A stretch of 46,836 bases of DNA, taken from positions 1 to 46,836 of the forward strand of contig JACZJC010000058.1 of assembly GCA_014860745.1 (NCBI GenBank), read 5' to 3'. This DNA is from Anaerolineales bacterium (lineage in GTDB: Bacteria > Chloroflexota > Anaerolineae > Anaerolineales > Villigracilaceae). The position numbers were made by a program, and so were the translations under genes. The stretch's first letter is position 1; each line of letters opens with the position of its first letter. Positions 25,803 to 33,321 of this stretch are shown here, piece by piece. The notes beneath the pieces are model-generated. The model saw only the letters and a program-made list of their open reading frames with translations, searched no databases and was not told the origin of the DNA.

Positions 25803-26333
25803 ATGAACAAACAAGGTCGTTCCCAGCTTGCCCTCGGCGTCATTTTGATCCTGCTTGGCGCATGGTTCCTCTTGGACAAAACCGTCCCCGCCTTTCACAG
25901 TTTCTTCGACCGATACACCGAATGGCCCACGAATATGCTGTTGATCGGCGCTGGGATATTTGTTGTCGGGCTTGTGCTTGGCTCGCCCGGGCTTTCCGTG
26001 CCGGCCGCCATTGTGGCGGGGCTGGGTGGAATTTTCTACTATCAGGAAACCACCGGCAACTATGAATCGTGGTCTTACATGTGGGCGCTCATCCCCGGTT
26101 TTGTAGGCGTGGGGATGATCCTGCAGGGTTTGCTCGGCGAGAACACCGCCCACAACCTCAAGCGCGGACTTAACCTCATGGTGATCAGCGCAGTCCTGTT
26201 CCTCGTCTTTTCTTCCTTCCTCGGCGGATGGGAAATTCTCGGCAATTTTGGCCCCGCCGTCCTGCTAATTTTGCTTGGGCTTTGGGTGCTTGGCAGCGGA
26301 CTGTACCACACGTTCCGCAACAAAGGAGAATAA
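25803..26333 (+). CDS. LiaI-like multi-helix membrane protein
   Basis: A 176-residue protein with about six hydrophobic helices, opening with a QLALGVILILLGAWFLLDK segment typical of LiaI/LiaF-type (DUF5668-like) envelope-stress membrane proteins. GGAG precedes the ATG. It is the first of three genes with this architecture; the next gene starts 1 bp past its stop. Function unknown; envelope stress sensing is an analogy only. Confidence 0.7.
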   Translation: MNKQGRSQLALGVILILLGAWFLLDKTVPAFHSFFDRYTEWPTNMLLIGAGIFVVGLVLGSPGLSVPAAIVAGLGGIFYYQETTGNYESWSYMWALIPGFVGVGMILQGLLGENTAHNLKRGLNLMVISAVLFLVFSSFLGGWEILGNFGPAVLLILLGLWVLGSGLYHTFRNKGE

Positions 26334-26334
26334 C

Positions 26335-27132
26335 ATGCGCCGCAATCAATTGTTTTGGGGGATCATCCTGCTTCTGGCCGGCGGGTTGCTGCTTGCCGGC
26401 GAAATGGGAATCCGTCTGCCCAACGGCAATTCCCTTTTGAGTCTTTTCTGGCCTGTGGTATTGATCTTTGCGGGCATATTGGTTTTGTTCAGTATTTTCC
26501 TGCGCGGGTCAAACGAGACAGAAAACGTATCCATTGATCTGCAAGGTGCACAGCAAGCCAGCCTCAAGTTGAATCACGGTGCCGGCGAATTCAAAGTCCA
26601 CAGCGGCGCAGGGATGAACGAAATGGTTCACGCCACTGTCACGGGAGGAGTGGAGCAAAAGGTCAATCGAAACGGAGACAGGCTCGAGGTCAAATTGCGA
26701 CCCGCTCATGATTTTTTGAGCATCCCCTTCATCGGTCCATCCAATCAACTGAACTGGGATGTTGCGATTAATCCAAATGTCCCTACTTCTTTACGGATGA
26801 ACCTTGGTGCAAACAAATCCGAGATCGACCTGCACGACATGAACATCACCGACTTGAAATTGGAAACCGGCGCCAGCGATACCATGCTGACTCTCCCCGC
26901 CAGGGGCCGCTTCCTTGCTGACCTCGATCTTGGTGCGGCCTCATTGACCTTGATCATCCCAGACGGACTTTCTGCTCGAATCCGCGCCTCGCTCGGCGCG
27001 GCGGATATGAAAGTAGACTCGTCGCGTTTCCCGCGCAACGGCGGATATTACCAATCGCCTGATTACGAAACCGCCGCCAACGCTGCAGATGTCACTATCG
27101 ATGCCGGGGCGGCTTCGATCCGGATTAAGTAA
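26335..27132 (+). CDS. LiaF-like protein with toastrack-type C-terminal domain
   Basis: A 265-residue protein. Residues 4-22 and 36-58 are membrane helices of the DUF5668/LiaI-LiaF type. From about 70 a beta-repeat domain follows (LNHGAGEFKVHSGAG, LRMNLGANKSEIDLHDMNI, LDLGAASLTLIIP, IDAGAASIRIK), the pattern of LiaF/toastrack domains that sit outside the membrane in Gram-positive-type envelope stress systems. I start at ATG 26335, which has AAAGGAG just upstream; an earlier ATG at 26275 would lie inside the previous gene. Confidence 0.8.
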   Translation: MRRNQLFWGIILLLAGGLLLAGEMGIRLPNGNSLLSLFWPVVLIFAGILVLFSIFLRGSNETENVSIDLQGAQQASLKLNHGAGEFKVHSGAGMNEMVHATVTGGVEQKVNRNGDRLEVKLRPAHDFLSIPFIGPSNQLNWDVAINPNVPTSLRMNLGANKSEIDLHDMNITDLKLETGASDTMLTLPARGRFLADLDLGAASLTLIIPDGLSARIRASLGAADMKVDSSRFPRNGGYYQSPDYETAANAADVTIDAGAASIRIK

Positions 27133-27146
27133 AGAAAGGAAATAGA

Positions 27147-27911
27147 ATGAAACGCATCGACCTGCGGATTATGTTTGGCATCATGTTGATCCTGGGGGGC
27201 GCCCTGGCATTGTTGGAGACTATGGGCTATCTGAAAAATGCCTCGGATATATTCTGGGGCGGTGTGTTCGTTGTGGCTGGGCTGCTTTTTCTTTCGCTCC
27301 TTTTTGCCGGTCACTGGTGGAGTGCATTCCCCGGGTTTACGCTTCTCGCCCTTGGCACGCTCATTTTTCTTCCCGAATCCCTTGATGGTTTTGGAGGCGC
27401 GGTTTTTCTCGGCGGCATCGCGCTTTCTTTTTGGTATGTCTACTTCTTGAGCCGCACAGACCGCTGGTGGGCGCTTATCCCTGCCGGGGTATTGACTGCG
27501 CTTGCGCTCGTGGTCATCGCCTCCGAGAGATTTGAAGAATATTCAGGCGCGGTATTTCTCGGCGGGATTGGGCTGGCGTTTTTCCTGGTTTATTTTACGA
27601 ACATGACCGAACGCTGGTGGGCGTTAATTCCCGGCGGGGTGCTTTCCACGCTGGCGGGAGTCACCATTGCTGCTGAACGCTTTGGCGAGTTTCAAACCGC
27701 CGGTTTCTTCTTTTTTGGGCTTGCCATTACATTTTTACTGGTGGCTTTGCTGGCAAAAATGAATTGGGCTTACTGGCCGGCTCTGGTTTTGGGAATCATG
27801 GGTTTCCTGGGTATTGCCTCGCTTCTCGATTTTGCGAATTATGTCTGGGCCATCGCATTGATCGCGGCGGGTGGTTTCATCCTGATACGGTTCTTCACAA
27901 CCAGCAGGTAG
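27147..27911 (+). CDS. Repetitive multi-helix membrane protein (DUF5668-like)
   Basis: A 254-residue protein with about nine hydrophobic helices. The middle is built of repeats of about 50 residues: GGAVFLGGIALSFWYVYFLS then RWWALIPAGVLTALALVVIA, followed by SGAVFLGGIGLAFFLVYF and RWWALIPGGVLSTLAGVTIA, and a third diverged copy. It follows the LiaF-like gene by 14 bp with GAAAGGAA before the ATG. Function unknown. Confidence 0.7.
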   Translation: MKRIDLRIMFGIMLILGGALALLETMGYLKNASDIFWGGVFVVAGLLFLSLLFAGHWWSAFPGFTLLALGTLIFLPESLDGFGGAVFLGGIALSFWYVYFLSRTDRWWALIPAGVLTALALVVIASERFEEYSGAVFLGGIGLAFFLVYFTNMTERWWALIPGGVLSTLAGVTIAAERFGEFQTAGFFFFGLAITFLLVALLAKMNWAYWPALVLGIMGFLGIASLLDFANYVWAIALIAAGGFILIRFFTTSR

Positions 27912-27920
27912 CGTTGAACA

Positions 27921-27960
27921 AGAATCAATATCCCCGCCAAAAGGCGGGGATTTTGATTCT
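27921..27960. terminator. Bidirectional terminator after the LiaF-like operon
   Basis: A 9-bp GC-rich core (27930-27938 with 27943-27951, loop AAAA) is extended by an outer 8-bp arm pair (27921-27928 with 27953-27960). It lies between the plus-strand membrane operon and the convergent NifU-like gene. Confidence 0.85.
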
Positions 27961-27983
27961 AAATACCTGCCCTCGGTATTTTT

Positions 27984-28229
27984 TTATTTTGCCTCCACTA
28001 CATTCACACCCGGGAAGAATTGATGCACTGTCCCTGCCACCCAACCATGCAGGGTGGACGGCAGCAGCGGACAATTCAAGCACGCGCCTCCTAATTTGAC
28101 TTCAAGTGTATCGTCATGGAATGATACAAACTCAACGGTGCCTCCATGGTATTGCTCGATGTAGGCATTCAAGTTTTCGATCAGGTGCCGCAGTTGAGCT
28201 TCCTGGCTGGGAGTTTCCACAGCGTTCAT
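27984..28229 (-). CDS. NifU-like C-terminal domain protein
   Basis: An 81-residue single-domain protein with the NifU/NFU motif GGACLNCP (Cys50, Cys53), which binds an Fe-S cluster for delivery to target proteins. The length matches stand-alone Nfu domains. Its start overlaps the stop of the cNMP-binding gene by 4 nt, so they share a transcript. Confidence 0.82.
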   Translation of the reverse strand: MNAVETPSQEAQLRHLIENLNAYIEQYHGGTVEFVSFHDDTLEVKLGGACLNCPLLPSTLHGWVAGTVHQFFPGVNVVEAK

Positions 28230-28702
28230 TTGTTTTTTCCTTTCAAATCTTCACGTCTCGAATCGAAAAGCGCTTGGATCTGGGAATGGGCATTTTCCCA
28301 GCGGGGGGAAACGATCAGCGCGAGGCGGTTGATGATGGTTTTACCGATCTCAGGATGATCACTGGCCAATGCCCAAAGATGATCTCCCCGAATGCGTATC
28401 GCTTCGATTTGAGATTCACTGAAAATGGATGAGGTGTATTTGGTGCTGCCGATCACCGCCGACCAGCCGAAAACATCCCCGCTGCGCAGGCGGGTCAAGG
28501 TCAAGGAGGGGCCGTCATAGGGTTTAAAATGGATGGCGACCTCCCCTTTGATAATCAGATATATATATTTCGCAAGGTCGCCCTGTTCGAAAATCACGGT
28601 ATTTGCGGAGCAAACATACTCCTCAAAAAGTGGTTTTATGATTTCAATTTGAAGAGTATTGAAGCCTTGAAAAAGAGGGATATAGGGCAGCGCATCCAGC
28701 AT
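28226..28702 (-). CDS. Cyclic nucleotide-binding domain protein without DNA-binding domain
   Basis: A 158-residue protein: a CRP-type beta roll (about residues 10-120, with VIFEQGDLAKYIYLIIKGEV and RSGDVFGWSAVI) plus a short C-terminal helix tail. A helix-turn-helix is missing, so it is not a complete CRP/FNR regulator. I use ATG 28702; a TTG at 28723 would add 7 residues and neither has a good ribosome binding site. It is coupled to a NifU-like gene. Confidence 0.8.
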   Translation of the reverse strand: MLDALPYIPLFQGFNTLQIEIIKPLFEEYVCSANTVIFEQGDLAKYIYLIIKGEVAIHFKPYDGPSLTLTRLRSGDVFGWSAVIGSTKYTSSIFSESQIEAIRIRGDHLWALASDHPEIGKTIINRLALIVSPRWENAHSQIQALFDSRREDLKGKNK

Positions 28703-28858
28703 ATTAATTTTTATGGTAACCAACGTCTGGACAAGTTGCCAGTATCATTTTTCCTCATGTGGATGACATTTGTCCTTGAAATGCTGGTGAATTTTATTCC
28801 CCGGTTATACTTTGTGAAAGAAGTAATTATTTTCGTACACAAACCTTCTTACTCTTGA

Positions 28859-29065
28859 ATGACACAAACCAAAAACCTTTCCTCGCTTGAAAAACTACTC
28901 CTTGGAATTGACCTGCCTGAAACCCCCGAAACGGTCAGCTTGCATCACCGGGGCGAACTTTGCCCCAAATGCGGGCAGGCGATTTTAGATTACAACGGTC
29001 TGCTCCAGTTGGAGTGCTCCGCCTGCGAATTTACAGAAGGCAGCGAAGGAGTGGGCTGCACCTGA
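28859..29065 (+). CDS. Small zinc-ribbon protein
   Basis: A 68-residue protein with two knuckles, CPKC (about 35-38) and CSAC (about 53-56), a likely zinc ribbon. No other domain. It is the first of three plus-strand genes leading into TlpA and OsmC genes. Family not recognised. Confidence 0.6.
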   Translation: MTQTKNLSSLEKLLLGIDLPETPETVSLHHRGELCPKCGQAILDYNGLLQLECSACEFTEGSEGVGCT

Positions 29066-29068
29066 TAA

Positions 29069-29097
29069 AGCCATCCATCCCGTGTGGATGATGGCTT
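29069..29097 (+). promoter_or_regulatory. Hairpin between zinc-ribbon gene and tlpA-like gene
   Basis: A 12-bp stem with one bulge (29069-29080 with 29086-29097) and no T-run follows. It ends 8 bp before the thioredoxin gene start, so it could affect translation or partial termination. Confidence 0.4.
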
Positions 29098-29105
29098 GGA
29101 AATGA

Positions 29106-29672
29106 ATGATGAAAAAACGTATCTCTTCCTCCCGAATACGCGTGATTGCATTGATGACGACCGGACTTGGATTGCTTGCCATCGGTGTTATGTTTTTGAT
29201 GCTTTTCGATCAATATCCCGCTTCCACCCAGGACTTTTCAACTGTTCCTGCAAAAGTGAATTTTCCCGCCCCCGAACTGATTCTGAAAGATATTTTCGGT
29301 CGGCAGGTCTCGCTGGCGGATTATCGCGGCAGCGTTGTATTGGTCAACCTTTGGGCCACCTGGTGTCCGCCATGCAGGGAGGAGATGCCCACCCTGCAAG
29401 CGTTCTACCAAAAATATAAGGAAAAAGGATTTGTCCTGGTTGGCATCGACCAGGAGGAATCTCTTGACGTTGTTCTGCCCTTTGTGGATGAATTCGGCTT
29501 GACCTTTCCTGTCTGGATGGATGAGAAATATGAAGCCCAGCAGAAGTTCAACACCATGAATTTGCCAAGTTCCTACGTCATCGACCGCGGGGGTCAGGTC
29601 CGCCTGATGTGGATTGGCGGCATCTCGAAAAAGAACCTCGAAAAATTTGTACCCGATATCATCCTGGAGTAA
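29106..29672 (+). CDS. TlpA/ResA-type thioredoxin-like protein
   Basis: A 188-residue membrane-anchored redoxin. A signal anchor is at about residues 12-34; the AhpC/TSA-Redoxin domain begins at about 52 and has the active-site WCPPC (Cys87, Cys90) in ATWCPPCREEMP. The cis-Pro region is MNLPSSYVID. It acts outside the membrane as a disulfide reductant, for example in cytochrome c maturation. The OsmC gene begins 2 bp after its stop. Confidence 0.9.
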   Translation: MMKKRISSSRIRVIALMTTGLGLLAIGVMFLMLFDQYPASTQDFSTVPAKVNFPAPELILKDIFGRQVSLADYRGSVVLVNLWATWCPPCREEMPTLQAFYQKYKEKGFVLVGIDQEESLDVVLPFVDEFGLTFPVWMDEKYEAQQKFNTMNLPSSYVIDRGGQVRLMWIGGISKKNLEKFVPDIILE

Positions 29673-29674
29673 AA

Positions 29675-30133
29675 ATGAAGGTGAGTATTAATTGGCTTGG
29701 GAAAATGGCATTTGAAGGTGCGGGGAACTCCGGATTCATTCAAAAAATGGATACGGATGTTTCGGTCGGTGGGGAAGATAACGCCGCCCGCCCAATGGAG
29801 TTCATTGCGCTTGGGCTGGCCGGCTGTACCGCGATGGACGTGATTTCCATTTTGGAGAAGAAGAAGCAACCGGTTGCGGGGTTTCAGGTCAAAGTGGATG
29901 CGAGGCGGGCGGAGGAACACCCAAAAGTGTTCACCGAGGCTGTGATCGAATATCAGGTGACAGGCCGGGGGGTGGATGAGGCGGCACTCCTGCGGGCGAT
30001 CGAACTTTCAGTGGAGAAATATTGTCCCGCGCAGGCAATGCTTGTCAAAGCGTACCCGATGCGTTACTACTATAAAATATTGGATGAAGATTCGAAGGTG
30101 ATCTTGAAGGAAGGCGAATATCGAAGTGGATGA
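29675..30133 (+). CDS. OsmC family peroxiredoxin-like protein
   Basis: A 152-residue OsmC/YhfA-type protein. The two conserved cysteines are Cys51 (GLAGCTAMD) and Cys117 (KYCPAQ), which reduce organic hydroperoxides in the family. I start at ATG 29675, preceded by GGAG, because the family begins at KVSINWLGK; an upstream frame extension overlaps the redoxin gene. Coupled to the TlpA-like gene. Confidence 0.88.
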   Translation: MKVSINWLGKMAFEGAGNSGFIQKMDTDVSVGGEDNAARPMEFIALGLAGCTAMDVISILEKKKQPVAGFQVKVDARRAEEHPKVFTEAVIEYQVTGRGVDEAALLRAIELSVEKYCPAQAMLVKAYPMRYYYKILDEDSKVILKEGEYRSG

Positions 30134-30177
30134 ATTTTATATCCGCCTGCAACGCGGCAGATTCGAAATTCATTCGT

Positions 30178-31674
30178 TTATGGATAGCTTCCGCTGATTG
30201 AGGTGAAGGCATCGCCGCAATCGCAGGCGGTCACTACCGAACTGCCTTTTGTCAAAGTCCCAAGATATTCCCGTGTTCCATTATGCACGGCCCAGCCGTT
30301 CATGGTGAGCGGGATGACACTATCAGCCAGCATCCATTCGCCGTTGTACTTTCGGGCAATGTGAACGTGAGTCCCAGTGGCGTGCCCGCCCACGCAGGAC
30401 GGGTAACCGATCATATCGCCCGCCTTCATGTCTGTGCCGAGCGGGGCGCGTTGTTCCCCGGCAAGATGGAGATAGAAAATTACCCATCCAGTATGTTCAT
30501 TGCCGTCTTTATCGAGGTCGAGGGCTACACCCTCTACGCCGGAACGCACCACCAATCCATCCGCCATGGCAGTGACAAAGTTCTCGGGCTTCACACTTAC
30601 GCAGCCTGATTTTTCGCTGGGCGGGGCAAAGTCGATTGCAGCAAGAGGTTCCCCAGTGCCCCAGCCGGTGTGAGGTCCGCCTGTAAAGGACCAGACCTGG
30701 TCATATTGAAAGGGAAGCATAAATTCCGGCTGCTGCAAACTGCCGGGAATATGGATAAATGAATCGCTCCATGGGTCGCCAAACAGGGTTTTGTAGGTCT
30801 TAAACAAACCATCGGGTCCGGTCGCGAGCGTAAATTCCTCCCCTGAAAGAATATTCGAGAAATAATATTGTATGGCAACAGAGCCCGGGTTTTGCCAGGG
30901 ATCGGGGCGGATTAGAATACTATCGACATTTTCAAATTCGAGGAGTTTTCCGATCCTCCAGCCATAATATCCATTGTTCAGGAGGTTGGCGGCGAGGACG
31001 AGTTGGAGGTAGGGGGTTTCCCAAAATTTTCGGGAAAGTCCCAGTAATTTTTTCTTGTCAGGCGCATTGGGTTGGGAAAGGGCGCCGGTCTGGTATTCAA
31101 GGATAGCCAGAAGCAGGCGTGGGTTGATGCTGTAATTGACCGCCACGTAATCCACAATTTCAGCGCCAGTGCGCCATTTACCGCCAGAGTAGGCGCGGTA
31201 ATTTTTCAGCCAGCCGGGTTGAATTTCGACAAACGCAGCTGTATTAAAGCCGATGCTTGTCGGCCCGTAAACGAAGGCATGGTCTGGGATAATCTGGAAG
31301 GGACTTGCCCACAAAGCGAGATAGTAGATGGGAATTTTCATTGGCATTCCCGGCGGCATGGTGGTTGCATCGCGGGGAATCTGTGGGTTGGCGAGCAAAA
31401 TTTCCTCTGTGCTGGTGTTGAAACGCAGAGCCAATGTCGGGAGCGAGTCTCCAGCCTGAGCTGTGTAATCCACCAATTCACCCGGTGTAAATGTCTTACG
31501 TGTGGGCAGAGGGGTCGGCCTCGCTGTATTTATCAACGGATCAACCGCTGCTCCTGAGGCCGGAGTGGATGCTGCGCTTGAGTCAGGGGCTGATAAGTTA
31601 CAAGAGACGATCAGCAGAACACAACTTGCAAGCACAGTCAAGATTTGCCTGATAGATTTCCTGGGTTTATTCAT
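30178..31674 (-). CDS. LysM-M23 peptidase lipoprotein (paralog 1)
   Basis: A 498-residue predicted lipoprotein: basic N-terminus, hydrophobic stretch and lipobox LIVSC, a Ser/Thr/Pro linker, a LysM domain (YTAQAGDSLPTLALRF), a helical middle domain, and a C-terminal M23-like domain with GGPHTGWG...IDFAPP and the GTHVHIARKYNGEW histidine pair. Such proteins bind and hydrolyse peptidoglycan outside the cell. The start ATG overlaps the previous stop as ATGAATAA. The first metal-ligand motif is spaced more widely than the usual HxxxD. Confidence 0.82.
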   Translation of the reverse strand: MNKPRKSIRQILTVLASCVLLIVSCNLSAPDSSAASTPASGAAVDPLINTARPTPLPTRKTFTPGELVDYTAQAGDSLPTLALRFNTSTEEILLANPQIPRDATTMPPGMPMKIPIYYLALWASPFQIIPDHAFVYGPTSIGFNTAAFVEIQPGWLKNYRAYSGGKWRTGAEIVDYVAVNYSINPRLLLAILEYQTGALSQPNAPDKKKLLGLSRKFWETPYLQLVLAANLLNNGYYGWRIGKLLEFENVDSILIRPDPWQNPGSVAIQYYFSNILSGEEFTLATGPDGLFKTYKTLFGDPWSDSFIHIPGSLQQPEFMLPFQYDQVWSFTGGPHTGWGTGEPLAAIDFAPPSEKSGCVSVKPENFVTAMADGLVVRSGVEGVALDLDKDGNEHTGWVIFYLHLAGEQRAPLGTDMKAGDMIGYPSCVGGHATGTHVHIARKYNGEWMLADSVIPLTMNGWAVHNGTREYLGTLTKGSSVVTACDCGDAFTSISGSYP

Positions 31675-33280
31675 TGCCATCGCGGATGATGCTTGACCAG
31701 CTTTGTCCGAGCAGGTCTGCGATGACAACTTCATCGCCTCGGACTAGTTTGCCTTTGTAAGCCGCCTCGCCGGCGACGACCCGCCATCCGTCCATAACAA
31801 AGGGGATGGGACCGTCAGCAGTTACCCATTCGCCGTTATATTTCCTTGCAAAATGCAGGTGGGTTCCCGTGGAAACACCGCCTTCACACGAGGCATGTCC
31901 AATGCGGTCATTTAACTCCAGCCAGGTTCCCACAGCCACACGGTCTTTTGTAGCCAGATGCATATACAGCAGGTTCCAGCCTGTTTGCTCGTAACCGTCC
32001 CCGTCCAGGTCAACCATGACGGCAGCATTTTCAGAGCGCACAACAAGGCCTGGAGCAGCGGCCACCACCCAGGTGTCTGTGTTATCGCAGCCGCCTTTTT
32101 TTGTGGGCGGGGCAAAATCAATGGCTGCGAATACGCTGTGGGATTGGCCGTAAATATTCGGGTTAAGTTGTCCCCAGCCATTGTGTGGACCGCCGGTGAG
32201 ATTCCATTGAACATTAGGTTCAAATGGAAGGGTGATCGGCGGTTGGGTAAGTGCGGGCGGAAATAATGGATTCACTTCGTCGGCGCGTGTCCACGGGTCG
32301 CCGAACATCTCCTTGTACATGGCGGGGAAACCGGAATCGGGCTGAATGATCTGCGCCCATTTGGCCTGATTGTAAAGCCGCGAAAAGAGATATTGAATAG
32401 CGACGGTGCCGGCGTTCAGGCGCGGGTCAATTCGCAGTTTCGTTCCATCGGGAAAATCAAGGTGGGTAATTGTCCCGGCCCGCCAACCGTAATATGCAAT
32501 CGACATATTGTTGATTGCCCAGACCATTTGCACGGACATGCCCTTGTAATGATAGTCATTGAATCCCATGGGGAATTCGGTGTGCAGCAGGTCGATGGGT
32601 TGTCCGCTGACCCAACGGCTCTCATATTCGAGCAGGCCAAGGATCATGCGGGGATTGATGGAGTTCTCAACTGCAAGGCGTTTGATGGCATCGTGGCCTT
32701 TGATCCAGCCGGTGGAGCCAAGATAATCCCTAAAACTGGCTAGGTAGCCCCCTTGCTCTTTGATGAAACCTTCAATGTCGAAGTCTGCGGCTGTGACGGA
32801 AAAGACGATTTCCGCGTCCGGCATGATCTGTATATTTGGCGTTGTAGGTTCGTTGATGTTGTTGGGAATAACAAGCAGAGTGCCGGGGTCAATCAGGGTT
32901 GTCTTCGTCAGGTCCGCATCCGATGTAATTTCGGATTCTTCGACTCCAAAACGGTTTGCGACAGCGGAAAGCATGTCACCGCTTTGGGCGTAATAAAGAT
33001 AAGGCGCTGCATCGGAGGATTGGGTGTAGGTGGGTACAATCAGCGGGGATGCGCCGTTCGGCGTTGGAGTTTCAGAGATGCTGGCTTGAATCAATTGCGG
33101 AGGTGTGGAGGTGGGGAAAATAATCGGGTCGTCTTGAACAGCAAACGGGTCGAAAAGAGGCGAGGTGGGACCTGTCAAAACAGGGGTGGGTGTTTGGGCG
33201 ATTCCCCAGATTGAAGGAGAAGATCCGCAGGCTGATAATACCGATGAAAGCAGAATAAGAAGTACAGAGGCGCGATGCAT
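31667..33280 (-). CDS. LysM-M23 peptidase lipoprotein (paralog 2)
   Basis: A 537-residue lipoprotein with lipobox LSAC (signal residues 1-18), Thr/Pro-rich linker, one LysM domain (YYAQSGDMLSAVANRFG), the shared helical middle, and an M23-like C-terminus with GGPHNGWG and GTHLHFARKYNGEW. It aligns along its length with the neighbours on both sides, so the three arose by tandem duplication. It overlaps the downstream paralog by 8 nt. Confidence 0.87.
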   Translation of the reverse strand: MHRASVLLILLSSVLSACGSSPSIWGIAQTPTPVLTGPTSPLFDPFAVQDDPIIFPTSTPPQLIQASISETPTPNGASPLIVPTYTQSSDAAPYLYYAQSGDMLSAVANRFGVEESEITSDADLTKTTLIDPGTLLVIPNNINEPTTPNIQIMPDAEIVFSVTAADFDIEGFIKEQGGYLASFRDYLGSTGWIKGHDAIKRLAVENSINPRMILGLLEYESRWVSGQPIDLLHTEFPMGFNDYHYKGMSVQMVWAINNMSIAYYGWRAGTITHLDFPDGTKLRIDPRLNAGTVAIQYLFSRLYNQAKWAQIIQPDSGFPAMYKEMFGDPWTRADEVNPLFPPALTQPPITLPFEPNVQWNLTGGPHNGWGQLNPNIYGQSHSVFAAIDFAPPTKKGGCDNTDTWVVAAAPGLVVRSENAAVMVDLDGDGYEQTGWNLLYMHLATKDRVAVGTWLELNDRIGHASCEGGVSTGTHLHFARKYNGEWVTADGPIPFVMDGWRVVAGEAAYKGKLVRGDEVVIADLLGQSWSSIIRDGNE

Positions 33281-33321
33281 GATTGAACGAATTATATCCG
33301 CTTAGATTAAGAGTGGATGAA

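Noticed and set aside
26275-26334. Longer start for the LiaF-like gene
   Set aside because: The extension lies inside the previous gene in another frame and lacks a ribosome binding site; ATG 26335 has AAAGGAG.
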